A stretch of DNA of 64,000 nucleotides from JANXQG01 sp963824275 (GCA_963824275.1 CAWGOT010000003.1:2046001-2110000), one strand, 5' to 3'. Shown: positions 43,439 to 53,993, counted from the first letter of the stretch. The notes: a model not told the origin generated them from the sequence alone. Translations and numbers: made by a program.

Positions 43439-43912
43439 ATGTCCGACACGAAGACTGACGAAACGCCCGAAGTGCAACTGTTTACCGATGGGGCCTGCAG
43501 CGGAAACCCGGGACCGGGCGGCTGGGCCTTCATCCTTCGCCACCCGGCCACGGGCAAGGAACTCGAAGCGTCCGGCGGCGAACGGGAGACGACCAACAAC
43601 CGCATGGAGATGACGGCCGTGATCCGCGGCCTGGAGGCATTGAAACGCGCCTCCCGCGTGGAGATCATCAGCGACAGCATCTACGTGGGCAAGGGCTTTT
43701 CCGAGTGGATGCCCAAGTGGAAGCTCAACGGCTGGCGGCGCCGCGAGGGCGGCCAGCTCAAGCCGATCAAGAACGAGGAACTCTGGCGGCAAATGGACGA
43801 ACTGCTCTCGAAGCACCAAGTCCGCTTCACGCACGTCCGCGGGCATCAAGGCCATCCCGAAAACGAACGCTGCGACGTGCTCGCTGTGGCAGCCTATCAG
43901 AAGTACTTGTGA
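43439..43912 (+). CDS. rnhA: ribonuclease HI
   Basis: A 157-aa protein of normal size. The catalytic carboxylates are visible: Asp in 'VQLFTDGACSGNPGPGGWAF', Glu in 'TTNNRMEMTAVIRGLEAL', Asp in 'VEIISDSIYVGKGFSEWM' and the last Asp in 'HPENERCDVLAVAAYQ'. The basic handle region 'WMPKWKLNGWRRREGGQLKP' is also present. It removes RNA from RNA-DNA hybrids. It is followed immediately by a convergent gene (stop to stop, 4 bp). Confidence 0.93.
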   Translation: MSDTKTDETPEVQLFTDGACSGNPGPGGWAFILRHPATGKELEASGGERETTNNRMEMTAVIRGLEALKRASRVEIISDSIYVGKGFSEWMPKWKLNGWRRREGGQLKPIKNEELWRQMDELLSKHQVRFTHVRGHQGHPENERCDVLAVAAYQKYL

Positions 43913-43916
43913 CCTC

Positions 43917-45530
43917 TTACCGCTCCTGCTCCTCCAGGCCGCCGGGTTCATCCAGCAGTTGGATCGCCGTGGAAGGGCCAAGATCGGGATCTTTCCAGGA
44001 GGACAAGGCCCACACGACCTTCTTCGCGGGATTGACCTCGAAGAGCTGCACGGTGCCCGCCCACTCTTTCGTATTGTTGTTGCCGGCGCACCAGTTGCAA
44101 ACAATGGTGTCGCCGTTGGCCAACCGGTTGGCCGTCTGCGTGTTGAAGAGCTTGATGTCGGGCACGTCGGCCTGCGTCAGCTCCCAGACCGTTTCCCCGC
44201 CGGGGTTGACCTCGCGGACGTACTTGCTGGCGTCGCCGGAGATGAGCGTGTTGCCGCTCTTGAGCCGCACTGCCGACCAGGGCGACTTGGCCTTCACCGA
44301 CCAGACTTCCTTGCCGTCGAGGTTGTACTCGACCACTTTGCCCTCGCCCATGTGCGGGACCAGGATCGTTCCCGCCTTGGTCATGCGAATGTGGCGGAAT
44401 TGGCCGTGCGTGCCCGTGACGGTCGTCGGAATGGGAATCTCCTTTTCCACCTTGTTGGTCGCCGTGTTGATGATCATGGCCTGGGCCGGGTTGCCGTTGC
44501 GCATGATCAACACGCGGTCCCCGCCGATGGGCTGGCAGGAGTGGACTTCGGTCCCCTTCGGCGCCGGATACTCCCAGACGAGCTTCTTCTCAGGGCTGAC
44601 CATGCCGGCCCCGGACATCTTCGAGAAGACGATGTTCCCGTTGGACATCAGCGTAGCGTCGTCGAACTCTTGAATGCCGCCGGCGGCGTTATGCAGCGGC
44701 ATCGTATATTGCCAGACGACCTTGCCCTCGCGAACGATGAAGATCGACTGCTCCTCCGGTTTGCGCGTGTCCCATTCTCCGGCGTACAGGAAGGGATGCT
44801 GGGCGACTCCCTTTCCCGGCAACGCGGCCGGTGCCTTCTCCACCTGGACCGATACCGCGACCGACATCGTGCCCCGCGGGGCCACCGAGGTCGTGGCTGC
44901 CGGTTTTTCGCCGCCCTTGATGGCGTACTTGGTCATCAGATACTTCTCCACGGCCTGCCGGTCGGCATCCGAGAGGGCCACGTTGTAGATCAGGATTTCG
45001 GCGATGTCGCCCTGCCAACTGCGGCCGCCCATAGTGCGGTCCCGCGCCAGTTGGCCGGCCTTGGAAGGGCCGGCGGTGACGATCGAGATCAGGCCGAGCT
45101 GCTTGGGAAACGGCGTCTTGGTGGCGTCCATCGACTGTCCGTCCAGCCACGTCTTGCCGTCCTTCACCAGCTTCGAGAGGTGCCCCTCGTTGACGTCGGT
45201 GTTGAAGATCGTGTCGTTCGTCCACCCGGCGTGAAAATCGTGGGAATCCTTGTCCCCCAGCACGCACCTCTCGCTCTTCTTGCCGAAGGAAGCGGGGTCC
45301 TTGCTCACGACCCAAAACGTGGTGCGGATATCGGTCAGCTTCTTGAAGGGAAAGCCGATATTGGCCCCGTCAAAACGCAGCAGCGGCTGCCCGCTGGCCT
45401 CATCCTTGACCACGGCCGGGTTGCCTGCCGGAGTCGCTGTGGGCGGATCGCGGAGGGCGTTGTTCCCGTTGCCGCTGAGATCCTTGATCTGAGTCACGGA
45501 ACCATTGGCCTGCTCGACCTGGCCGCGCAA
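43917..45530 (-). CDS. LamG plus beta-propeller protein, probably the C-terminal part of a fused gene
   Basis: The frame 45530-43917 has no plausible start. It begins within a LamG-type domain ('GLEAWF' in the neighbouring frame, then 'VTQIKDLSGNGNNALRDPPT', 'AEILIYNVALSDADRQAVEK', 'YLMTKYAIKGG'), typical of planctomycete exported proteins. A six- to seven-blade propeller follows ('IFIVREGKVVWQYTMPLHNA', 'DGKEVWSVKAKSPWSAVRLK', 'TANRLANGDTIVCNWCAGNN'), like arylsulfotransferase-type or PQQ-like propellers. The LamG start is continuous in sense with the end of the DUF362 gene upstream, across two single-base gaps near 45580 and 45525. A single 1,159-codon gene is my preferred reading. It is likely periplasmic. 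Confidence 0.65.
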   Translation of the reverse strand: MRGQVEQANGSVTQIKDLSGNGNNALRDPPTATPAGNPAVVKDEASGQPLLRFDGANIGFPFKKLTDIRTTFWVVSKDPASFGKKSERCVLGDKDSHDFHAGWTNDTIFNTDVNEGHLSKLVKDGKTWLDGQSMDATKTPFPKQLGLISIVTAGPSKAGQLARDRTMGGRSWQGDIAEILIYNVALSDADRQAVEKYLMTKYAIKGGEKPAATTSVAPRGTMSVAVSVQVEKAPAALPGKGVAQHPFLYAGEWDTRKPEEQSIFIVREGKVVWQYTMPLHNAAGGIQEFDDATLMSNGNIVFSKMSGAGMVSPEKKLVWEYPAPKGTEVHSCQPIGGDRVLIMRNGNPAQAMIINTATNKVEKEIPIPTTVTGTHGQFRHIRMTKAGTILVPHMGEGKVVEYNLDGKEVWSVKAKSPWSAVRLKSGNTLISGDASKYVREVNPGGETVWELTQADVPDIKLFNTQTANRLANGDTIVCNWCAGNNNTKEWAGTVQLFEVNPAKKVVWALSSWKDPDLGPSTAIQLLDEPGGLEEQER

Positions 45531-47393
45531 AACCAGGCCTCCAGGCCGGTCTTGGGAAAATCGCCCGCCGCGGCGCGCCCGCGACCGCGGCGGACGTCGG
45601 AATCAAGGTCGCACGCGCCGTGCGGGCCGTCTCGTTGCCGGGCTTCCGGGCAGGACGGGGGGCGGGAAGCTTCTCGGGCGGGATGTAAATCAATTCGATG
45701 CCCTTGCCGTTGACCGGGTCGAGGTTCCGCGAGTAGCGCTTGGTCTCGTCGCTGTCCCAATGCTCGTGGACGCCGAGACTCGACACGACCTTTCCGCCCT
45801 GCTTGTAAACCGTGCCGGACGGCGGGTGATCGGCCTGGGCCATCTCGAAGAGATAGTCGTCGGCATTCTCACGCACGAGGATCCGCGAGCGGCCTTTCTC
45901 GTCGATGTTGTTCTTGGTCTGGGCGAGGAGCAGATCGAGGCCGACGGAATCGATCGCCACGCCGTCCATCGAAGCCAGGACGCTGGCCGGCCAGTCGGTA
46001 TTCTCGTACTGCTCGACGCGGTTGTTGAAGGGCGGATTGGGGAAGTGCTGCGGATAGGATTGCCACTTGCGTCCACAGTAAAGCCCGTCGAGGAGGAAGA
46101 GGATCGTCTTGCCGCCCAGGTTCGGGCAGGCGGCCAGGTCGACGATCGGCGAGTAGTGCTGCGGCTTGGCCTTCTGGCCGGTGTTGATGTCGGAGTGCAG
46201 CTCCGACGTGCCCTTGATCGAGCCGAAGTGGTTCTTGCCGGTCATCGTGATGGCGGTCTGGCCGTTGTCGCCGCCGTCCATCTCGTTGTACGGATACGAA
46301 TGTCCCTTGAGGATCGCGGAATTGATGAGGTAGGTGGCGTTGGCGACCTGCCGCGGAATCAACTTGGCGTCTTTGAATTGTCCATTCGAGTACTCGATGC
46401 CCTGGAACCAGTCGGCGGCTTCGATGCGGGGATAGTCGCCCGAAGCCGGCGGTTTCGGCTGCTCTTTGGCCAAGGGCTTTTCCTGCAGGAAGCGGACGCC
46501 GCTGAACTCTCTCCAGACCTTCGAAAGCATGTAGGGCGGGATGTACTTGCGGGCGTCATAGACGAGGATGTCTTTCTGCTGGACGTGGGCCTCGTTGACG
46601 AGCTGGCGGACGACGGCGAGCAACATCTGAGGGCCGGCGTCGATCCAGTTGTCGGTCTTGTTGGCGCCGGAACTGTTATTGAGGTTGATCTTCACGGCCA
46701 CGACTTCGCCAGGCTGGTAGCCGCGATGTTCGAGATGCCGCGACGTGCTGTTATAGTGCTCGAAGATCCCCCGCCAGGCATCTTCGCAGGTCTTGGCGCC
46801 GGTCAACTCGGTCAAAGTGGCGGCCAACAGCACGTCGACGCGGGCCTGATCGGTGTTTTCGTCGAGCCACCATTGGTCCGATTTCTGCTTCCAATTGCCG
46901 GCCCACTTGGTGGCCAAGGGATCGCGGGCCCAGACCACGCGGCCCGGATGGATGCCGCGTGCACGCCGACCGGAGTGTTCGACGTCGTGGGCTGGAAATC
47001 GAAGTCGGCCGGCCTCTTGACGGGGTGCGTCTTGTCGCCCTTTTCGGCGGTCTTCGGGGCGTTGGCCGCCGTGCCCTCGCCCGTGAACGAAATAAGCGTC
47101 CAGGCGGCAACGGCCAGACAGGTCATGATGCCGCAATAAGCGGCAAGCCGGCCGCGGGCGATGCGCTTCAGACCGAACTTGATGCTCAGGACCCCGCACA
47201 GCCAGATGACAAAACCGGAGGCGATGGGGAAGGCCGCCCGCTGGCAGGGATAGCTGGCGCGGCTGGGCTTGGGAATGACCCGCACCAAAAACCAGATCAC
47301 GGCCAGGGCGCCGGAAAAAGCCACCGCAAATCGCAGCCAGGAATCGGCCACGATGCGATACAGATGTTTCGTGAAACGCAAAGCGGTCTTCAT
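45531..47393 (-). CDS. DUF362-domain membrane-anchored protein, frame break near 46950
   Basis: It starts at 47393 ('MKTALRFTKHLYRIVADSWL') with three hydrophobic segments in the first 110 residues ('LRFAVAFSGALAVIWFLVRV', 'IASGFVIWLCGVLSIKFGL', 'YCGIMTCLAVAAWTLISF'). After 'NTPVGVH' one base is missing and the next frame continues 'GRVVWARDPLATKWAGNW', 'PGEVVAVKINLNNSSGANKT', 'YLINSAILKGHSYPYNEMDG' and 'DLAACPNLGGKTILFLLDGL', the DUF362 pattern (a domain related to iron-sulfur or redox enzymes, exact reaction unknown). It ends in a Pro/Arg linker that seems to run on into the LamG domain of the next feature. Confidence 0.7.
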
Positions 47394-47615
47394 GAGTTTT
47401 GTCTCCGAAGGGGGCCTGTGGGAGTGAGACAGGATATCGCCGGATTATATCACAACATTGCGCATGCCGCAATTCTTCCGCCTGAGTCGTGATCCCGGGG
47501 CTATATTCTGCACAGTGTATTCGGCCTTGAGACGAAAAAGTGCCAAAATTCTCCCCGACCACTCCATGCAGGGCGGTCCTTTTCGCAAGAAACTGTTTTA
47601 CAAAACACGAACGGG

Positions 47616-47711
47616 TTTCTCACGCCAAGGCGCAAAGCCGCAAAGGAAAGGCAGAGACGATCGGTTCGCTCTTTTTCTCGCCTTTGCGCCTCTGCGCCTT
47701 TGCGTGAGAAC
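47616..47711. repeat. imperfect 31-bp inverted repeat
   Basis: TTCTCACGCCAAGGCGCAAA... (from 47616) pairs imperfectly with CCTTTGCGCCTCTGCGCCTTTGCGTGAGAA... (47681-47711). GGCGCAAAG-type words of this kind are common short repeats. The element lies in the 336-bp gap downstream of the permease gene and upstream of the DUF362 gene start. The rest of that gap shows no gene. Confidence 0.65.
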
Positions 47712-47730
47712 CTCCGCGGGAAAACTCGGA

Positions 47731-49130
47731 TTACTGCGCCTTCACCGGCGCGTATTCGATCTTCTGGCTCTCCAACCCGACCTTGGCCAGGATGATATAG
47801 AGCACGAAGCCGACGATATACGCCGAGACCGGTGCAGCGGGGATCGCGTCCTTATATTGCGCGATCGACGGGATGTGCGCCGCCACCAGACCAAAAGCGC
47901 CGACGACGAAGCCGACCGCCCAGGAGATCCAACCGGCCGGATTGAATCCGGCCCGCGGCCCGGCCCATTTGCGTCCGGCCAACAAGTAATCGGCCGTCAT
48001 GGCGCCGCAGATCGGTCCAAACGACGCGCCGATAACCAAAAACACCTGGGTCGCATCGCCGGCTTGGCCGGAAAGCACCAGGGCCACCGATGCCGCCGTG
48101 CCGATGCCGCAGGAGATGAACGGGTTGACCTTGGGCAGCGAATTCTTGAAACTGGCGGCGGCAATCAGCGAACTAAAGCACGCCGGCGGGAAGGCGGCGA
48201 TCGCCAGCAGCAGCTTGAAGATCTTCCCTGTCTTCTCCCCCATGATCAATTCCATGAGCCCCGTGGGCGCAAGCCCGGCGTCGCCTTTGACAAAACCCCC
48301 GCCATAGGCGCCTGCCACGATCAATAGCGCAGCGCAGCCCGTAAAGACCGTCACACCGGCGACGCCAGCCAGGCCGCCAAGTTGCACGTCCTTGGCATCA
48401 CGATTGCTCGAGGCAATATCTGCGCCGGCCGCTCCGGCGGTCGCGAAGAAGCCCGTAATGCCGGTGATCATGAAAAGCACGACTGCCATGCTGCCCGGCA
48501 CGCCGGTTGCACCGGCGGGGATGACCATCTCGGGATGGAACTCGCCGATTCCCGACACGGTCTTGCTCAAGAGAACCAGCAGGATCACCAGCGGAATCAA
48601 CGGAAGAAAGGTGGCGACTTTGGCGACATAGTGAATCCCCTTCAGACCGACAAAGGCCGCCACGATGGTCCATGCCGTGCCGATGACCAGGTGCAGCGAT
48701 GTCCCCTTCTGCGCCGAAGAACCCTGCCACGACCAGGGAGGCGAAGTAGGCGTTGACCGCCAACCAGCCGAACTGCAAGACGCCCATAAAGAAGCCCGGC
48801 ATGAAGAATCCCCCCTTCACGCCGTAGGTGGAAGTGCCGACTACAGCCAGCGACATGCCCGTCCTCATTCCCAGCATCCCCGGCGCGAGATAGAAGAGGA
48901 AGTGGCACAGCAATGCCGCGACGACCACGCCGAGAATTGCGAGGCCGAGCCCCTGCGCCAGCAGTCCGCCTGGCGTCGCCGGCGTCGGCGCAATAGTCGG
49001 CACGCTATCCCAGAACACGAACCAGAGCATGACTCCCGCATAGGTTTGGGCCGTGGTCTTGAACCAGGGCACGCGCTTATCTTGGGGAATCGGTTGCGCG
49101 GCAGCCACATAGGACGGAAGCGAGGCCATA
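47731..49130 (-). CDS. NCS1-family permease (purine/cytosine permease-like), one frame break
   Basis: It starts at 49130 ('MASLPSYVAAAQPIPQDKRV'). Early helices 'QTYAGVMLWFVFWDSVPTIA' and 'LGLAILGVVVAALLCHFLFYL' and the substrate-path segment 'TSTYGVKGGFFMPGFFMGVLQ' match the NCS1 (CodB-like) fold, which has twelve helices. Near 48710 the frame changes, then 'GTAWTIVAAFVGLKGIHYVA', 'GTAASVALVLSGQAGDATQV' and 'ASFGPICGAMTADYLLAGRK' follow (family motif GPxxG...DYxL). The protein imports a nucleobase, hydantoin or related vitamin with H+ or Na+. The substrate cannot be deduced, and no deaminase is nearby. Confidence 0.75.
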
Positions 49131-49392
49131 GACGTTTTCTCCTCAAGAGATCTCTTAAACCCAGGACACAATTCCAGTCGGCGGACGTGTAAGAGTATAC
49201 CCGCTCTCCCGTCATCGCGATACGGAGTTGTCTCGAGAAATCAGGCAAGCGGTGTATTTCAGCCTTCGCGCGCGTTAGCCGGGGAACTGCATGACTCGAA
49301 TTGGGCTACCCCACTGGCGTATGATGAAATCGGGTTATCTATACCGCTTCAGGAGATTTGGCTATTCTTGCGGACGGCAGAGATCTACACCA

Positions 49393-50645
49393 ATGCGCGG
49401 GAGACGGATTGTGTCGAGCCGTATCCGGGATTTCTTCTACAAGGCACTCCTCGAAGTGGGCTTCAAGCGGCCATACGATTTTCTTTTCCGCCGTCAGCGG
49501 CGAAGGCTGGAATCATTGCGGCAGAGCGAGGAACGGTACCGCCTTCTCGTCGAGACGATACCACACCTCGCCTGGCGTCTGAGCCCCGACGGCCTGGAAG
49601 CCGAGTGCAACCAGCGATGGTACGAATACACGGGCCAGACCCCCGCACAGGTCCGCGGCTATGGCTGGCTCGCCGTGGTCCATCCGGACGATCTGTTTCG
49701 CGTGGTCGAACGGGCCGCCCATGCGGTCAATACCAAAGGGCCGTACGAACTCGAGTATCGGCTGCGGCGGGCGTCGGACGGCAGCTACCGCTGGCATCTC
49801 TCCGCGCGGTCCCGGTGCTGGACGAAGACGGCCGGGTGACGTGCTGGATCGGGTCGAACACCGATATCGAAGAGCTGAAGCAGGCCCAGGAGATGCTCAA
49901 GCAGGCCCACGACGAGGAACTGCAACGGCATCAGGCGGAATTGGCGCACGTGGCTCGACTCGGTATGATGGGCGAGATGGCGGCAAGCCTGGCGCACGAG
50001 CTGAACCAACCCCTGCATGCCGTGAAAAACTACGCCTACGGAAGCATCTGCCGGCTGGAAAAGATGCCGGAAAGGGACGAAGAGCTCGTGGCCGCGCTGG
50101 AGCAGATCAACGCGGAAGCCAGCCGGGCGGCGGAAATCCTCCGCCGGGTGATGGGCTTCGTGCAGAAGCGAGAGCCGCGTTTCTCCGAGCTGTCCATCGG
50201 CGGCCTGATCCAAGAAGCCCTCCTTTTCAGCAAGGCGGAAATTGGCCGGCGCCGCGCCAGGATCGAGCTCGACCTCGCCGAGGATCTGCCCGTCGTCATC
50301 GGCGACGCGATCCAGATCGAACAGGTGGTCGTGAATCTCGTCCGCAATGCGCTGGAATCCATGCAAGAAACGCCCGACGACAACCGGCTCGTGAGCATCA
50401 AAGCCCTGCGGCAGGACGAGGGCACGATCCGAGTCGACGTTTGCGACTGCGGAAAGGGAATCGGCGGGGCAGACCTGGAGCGGGTGTTTGAGCCGTTTTT
50501 CACCACCAAGCCGGAAGGAATGGGCATGGGCCTGGCCATCAGCCGCACGATCGTGCAGTCGCATCGCGGACGCATTTGGGTATCGCCAAACGAGGAGCAG
50601 GGCTGCACCTTCCACTTCACATTGCCTGCCGTTAAACGGAGTTAA
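49393..50645 (+). CDS. PAS-domain sensor histidine kinase (FixL-like), one frame break
   Basis: The ATG at 49393 is a sensible start, though the frame is open from 49291. A PAS domain follows ('SEERYRLLVETIPHLAWRLS', 'RWYEYTGQTPAQVRGYGWL', 'YELEYRLRRASDGSYRWHL'). Near 49810 one base is missing, and the next frame gives 'AVPVLDEDGRVTCWIGSNTD', a coiled coil, the phospho-acceptor 'MGEMAASLAHELNQPLHAVK' (FixL/DctB-type H-box with ELNQP) and the ATPase 'QVVVNLVRNALESMQETPD', 'FEPFFTTKPEGMGMGLAISR'. It is cytosolic, with no membrane segment. A cognate FixJ-like regulator follows after 3 bp. Confidence 0.82.
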
Positions 50646-50648
50646 GCG

Positions 50649-51245
50649 ATGGCCGATCAACCGACCGTGTTCGTTGTGGATGATGATCCGGGAGCCCTCC
50701 GCTCGTTATGTTGGCTCATCCAACAAGCGAATCTCCCGGTGCATGCCTTTCCCTCGGCACGGGAGTTTCTGGCATCGTACCGACCGCCAAGCGGCCGGGT
50801 GCCTGGTGCTCGACGTGCGGATGCCGGAGATGGATGGTCTGGAGCTTCAGGAGTGCCTTGTGGAAGAGGGCATCAAGCTGCCGATCATTTTTATTACGGC
50901 CCACGGCGATGTCCCCACCTGCGCCCGGGCATTTAGGGCGGGGCGCTCGAATTCCTGGAAAAACCGCTGGACGGCAAGGCTTTTCTCCATCACATCCGCA
51001 AAGCCCTGGAATCGGCGGCGGACGACAAGCGGCAGGCACCGGCGGCGCCGTTCGCTGTGCTCCTGGACCGGCTCACGCCTCGTGAAAAAGCCGTCCTTGA
51101 CATGCTTGTTTCCGGCAAAACCCTCAAAGAGATCGCGGCCCTCAGTAACGTCAGGGTCCAAACCATCTGGAAACAGCGACTGGCGATCTATAAGAAAATG
51201 GGCGTGGAAAACGACGTGGAACTCGTCCGCCTTGTTAAATTTTAA
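50649..51245 (+). CDS. FixJ-like response regulator, two frame breaks
   Basis: It starts 3 bp after the kinase stop region. The receiver begins 'PTVFVVDDDPGALRSLCWLI' (acidic pocket). After a frame change near 50790 it continues 'CLVLDVRMPEMDGLELQECL' (phospho-Asp in LDVRMP) and 'IKLPIIFITAHGDVPTCARA'. Near 50940 the third frame gives 'AVEFLEKPLDGKAFLHHIRK' (the conserved Lys), then a LuxR-type helix-turn-helix 'RLTPREKAVLDMLVSGKTLK' and 'EIAALSNVRVQTIWKQRLAI'. About 200 aa when joined, the FixJ/NodW size. It is the transcriptional output of the adjacent kinase. Confidence 0.82.
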
Positions 51246-51268
51246 CATTCCCCTTCACGTGTTATACG

Positions 51269-53704
51269 CTATGGCAACGCAGTAGCCGGACCAGCGGCGT
51301 TGCGAGGAACGCTTTCCAACGCGGCGAAGAGCGAATCCAGGGTCCGCTGGTAGTGCTTCCATCTTCCCACCGATGTCCTGAAGATGGGCTGCCGCACCTG
51401 GACGGCGCTTGCCGTTTGGACCGGCCGCTCCGTCCGGTGGAACTCCAGACACTTTGGCTCCCACGCAAGGCCACACCAAGCTACGAGCTTTCGGGCCACA
51501 CCTTCCAGATCGGCCACGATCTCCTCGTAGTCCACTTCCAACAGTGGCACCGGCAGGACCTTCCGCCAGTGCTCCATGATGCGATGGTGTTCGCGAAACC
51601 GTGAAACGACGTGCTGCTGGTCGCTGGCCCAGCGAATTTCCTGGAAATGCGTCATCCAGCAGGAAACGGCCACGTCGCGCAGATCGCGGCGGCAGTAAAT
51701 CAACTTTGCCTTGGGAAAGAGGCTCGCCAACATCCCCAGATGCAGGTAGTTGTCCGGCATCTTGTCGACGATCCGCAGTGCCGTGGGATGCAGCCCGCGA
51801 AGCCTCTCCAAGTGCCGCAAAGCAAGACGGCAGGCGGTCCGCTGGTCGAGTTGGCGAAGGGCCTCGATGCGGTCGGCGTCCTGCGGGCCGAGCGCGGCCA
51901 TGGTGTCGCGGGCCAGCTTGATCTCCCCCGCGCCGAAGACCTGGCAGTGGCTGGCCAGGATCTGCTCGATGAGCGTCGTGCCGGATCGCGGCAGCCCTAC
52001 CACGAACACCGGCAGCTCGCTTTCGAACCCCAAGCCGCGGACCCGCTGGAAGAAATCGGGCGTGAAGAGGGCGATCATGTGGGCGACGGCGGTTGCGTGC
52101 TCGTTCGGGTCGTACTCCTGGCCGCGTTTCCGCCATTCGGAGCATTGCAACGCGTTGGCCCGGTCGAGGTCTTCGGCAGCTTCCGCATATTCGCCTCGCG
52201 CATCGAGAACTCGGGCCAGGCCGAAGTGCAAGAGCATGCGTTCTGCATCCATCAACACCCTTTGCCCGGCGGAGGCGGAACCCTGCTCCAGCAACCGGCG
52301 CATCGCCGTCATGTCCTTCTCGGGCAATCTGCCGTGCAGGAGCTCCGCCAGTTTATAATGTGCGAAGGCGAAGCGCGGATTGTGCCGCAACGCGGTTCGG
52401 AACGAGTCTTCCGCGCCTTGAAGATCGCCGATCTCCTCCAAGGCGCCGCCCAGGTTCCCGTGGGCCTTGGCATAGTCGGGCTCCAGTTCCAGTGCCCTGC
52501 GGTAGCAGGCGAGCGCTTCGTCCAGCTTCCCCTGGTCCTTCAACACATTACCCAGGTTGCTGAGTGCCTCGGCATAGTCCGGGTTCAACTCCAGAGCCCT
52601 GCGGAAGCAGGCGAGCGCTTCGTCCAGCTTCCCCGCGTCCTTCAGGGCGAGACCCAAGTTGCCATGCGCCTCGGCGTAGTCCGGCCTCAGCTCCAGGGCC
52701 CTGCGGTAGCAGGCAAGCGCTTCGTCCAGTTTCCCTTGGTCTTTCAACGCGATTCCCAGGTTTCTGTGTACCGCGGCATGATCGGGCTTCAGTTTTACCG
52801 CCCTGCGGTAGCAGGCCAGGGCTTCGTCCGGCCTCCCCAACTCCTGGAAGGCAACGCCCAGGTTGTTGTGCGCTTCGGCATAGTTCGGCTTCAGTTTCAC
52901 CGCCAGGTGGTAATAGGCGAGCGCTTCGGCCAGCTTTCCCTGCTCCCTCAGCACATTGCCCAGATTGTTGTGCGCCTCGGCATAGTTCGGCTTGAATTCC
53001 ACTGCCCTGCGGCAGCAGGCGAGCGCTTCGTCCAGTTCCCCTTGGTCCATCAAGACAACGCCCAGGTTGTTATGCGCCTCGGCATAGCCGGGCTTCACTA
53101 GCAGCGCGCGTCGCCAGCAGGCGATCGCGTCGTCCAACTTTCCCTGCTCCTGAAACGCGACGCCCAGGTTGTTATGCGCTTCGGCGCAGTTCGGCTTCAG
53201 TTCCAGGGCCCGACGGTAGCAGGCGAGCGCCTCGTCCAGTTTCCCCTGGTCTTTCAGCGCATTGCCGAGGTTGTTGTGTATTTCGGCCAGGTCCGGCGCC
53301 AGTTCCAGTCCGCGGCGAAAGCAGATCAGCGCGTCGTCCAGCTTCCCCTGCTCCCGCAACGCAAGGCCCAGGTTACTGTGTGCCTCGGCGTAGTCCGGGT
53401 TCAATTCCAAAGCCCTGCGGAAGCAGGCAAGGGCCTCCGGTGTCCTAGCCAGCGCACGATACGCCTCCCCCAAGTTGTTATGGAAGAAAGCCACATTCCC
53501 TTTCAACCGGATCGCCCGCGCAATGTATTCCACGGCACTGGCGGGATTGCCCATTTGGTGGCAATTTACGCCGAGAAGATGGAGCGCGTCGGGATGATTC
53601 GGCTCGACGGCGAGAATCTGCCGGTAGATCTGCTCGGCAGCCCGCAGCCGACCCGCTTGCTGGTGGCGAATCGCTCGTGCCAGCGCCTTGGGGTTGGTTA
53701 CCAT
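51269..53704 (-). CDS. TPR-repeat protein with C-terminal sulfotransferase domain
   Basis: An 811-aa intact protein. It has about 13 TPRs of 34 residues (residues about 5-447), the central nine nearly identical ('AHNNLGVAFQEQGKLDDAIA' type), encoded by 102-bp DNA repeats. The sulfotransferase domain begins near residue 560: 'FVVGLPRSGTTLIEQILASH' is the 5'-phosphosulfate-binding loop for PAPS, 'LRIVDKMPDNYLHLGMLASL' follows, and 'AKLIYCRRDLRDVAVSCWMT' is the 3'-phosphate-binding motif. It transfers sulfate from PAPS to a protein or carbohydrate acceptor, with the TPRs probably selecting the acceptor, as in related bacterial 'TPR-sulfotransferase' proteins. No signal peptide is seen. Confidence 0.9.
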   Translation of the reverse strand: MVTNPKALARAIRHQQAGRLRAAEQIYRQILAVEPNHPDALHLLGVNCHQMGNPASAVEYIARAIRLKGNVAFFHNNLGEAYRALARTPEALACFRRALELNPDYAEAHSNLGLALREQGKLDDALICFRRGLELAPDLAEIHNNLGNALKDQGKLDEALACYRRALELKPNCAEAHNNLGVAFQEQGKLDDAIACWRRALLVKPGYAEAHNNLGVVLMDQGELDEALACCRRAVEFKPNYAEAHNNLGNVLREQGKLAEALAYYHLAVKLKPNYAEAHNNLGVAFQELGRPDEALACYRRAVKLKPDHAAVHRNLGIALKDQGKLDEALACYRRALELRPDYAEAHGNLGLALKDAGKLDEALACFRRALELNPDYAEALSNLGNVLKDQGKLDEALACYRRALELEPDYAKAHGNLGGALEEIGDLQGAEDSFRTALRHNPRFAFAHYKLAELLHGRLPEKDMTAMRRLLEQGSASAGQRVLMDAERMLLHFGLARVLDARGEYAEAAEDLDRANALQCSEWRKRGQEYDPNEHATAVAHMIALFTPDFFQRVRGLGFESELPVFVVGLPRSGTTLIEQILASHCQVFGAGEIKLARDTMAALGPQDADRIEALRQLDQRTACRLALRHLERLRGLHPTALRIVDKMPDNYLHLGMLASLFPKAKLIYCRRDLRDVAVSCWMTHFQEIRWASDQQHVVSRFREHHRIMEHWRKVLPVPLLEVDYEEIVADLEGVARKLVAWCGLAWEPKCLEFHRTERPVQTASAVQVRQPIFRTSVGRWKHYQRTLDSLFAALESVPRNAAGPATALP

Positions 53705-53993
53705 AGAGTTACATTATGACAAACCCAACCCATCGGTTTTGGCAACTGTCAAATTTTAACATGACCCTTGCATGTATCGTATCCCATAGTTTCACGGAAT
53801 AGCCACTAAGATGAACCAGAGATGATCCACTCCACGGAGTAATGGTCGCAACAATTCTGCCGTCAAACCATACATGCCCCTCTATATTTCAGTGCCCCGA
53901 CTGGAATTTTTGACTTGACTAGATTAAATATGACATACACTTACGTGGGAGCCTACAACAGCCGCGAATTGTCATCGTAACAGCAAAGACGCA
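53705..53993. other. AT-rich intergenic region
   Basis: This 289-bp stretch is clearly AT-richer than its neighbours and has no gene. At 53749-53790 the sequence AAATTTTAACATGACCCTTG... partly repeats 51238-51272 (AAATTTTAACATTCCCCTTC...) on the other side of the TPR-sulfotransferase gene, in the same orientation. Confidence 0.5.

Noticed and set aside
45505..47139. 544-codon plus-strand frame over the DUF362 gene
   Set aside because: Antisense shadow; the minus strand carries recognisable DUF362 segments.
51611..53101. plus-strand repetitive protein of 496 codons
   Set aside because: It is only the reverse reading of the TPR DNA repeats; repetition comes from the real gene on the other strand.
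52400..53470. CRISPR-like regular repetition
   Set aside because: The 102-bp period equals one 34-residue TPR and the repeats are coding and imperfect; no short repeat with unique spacers.
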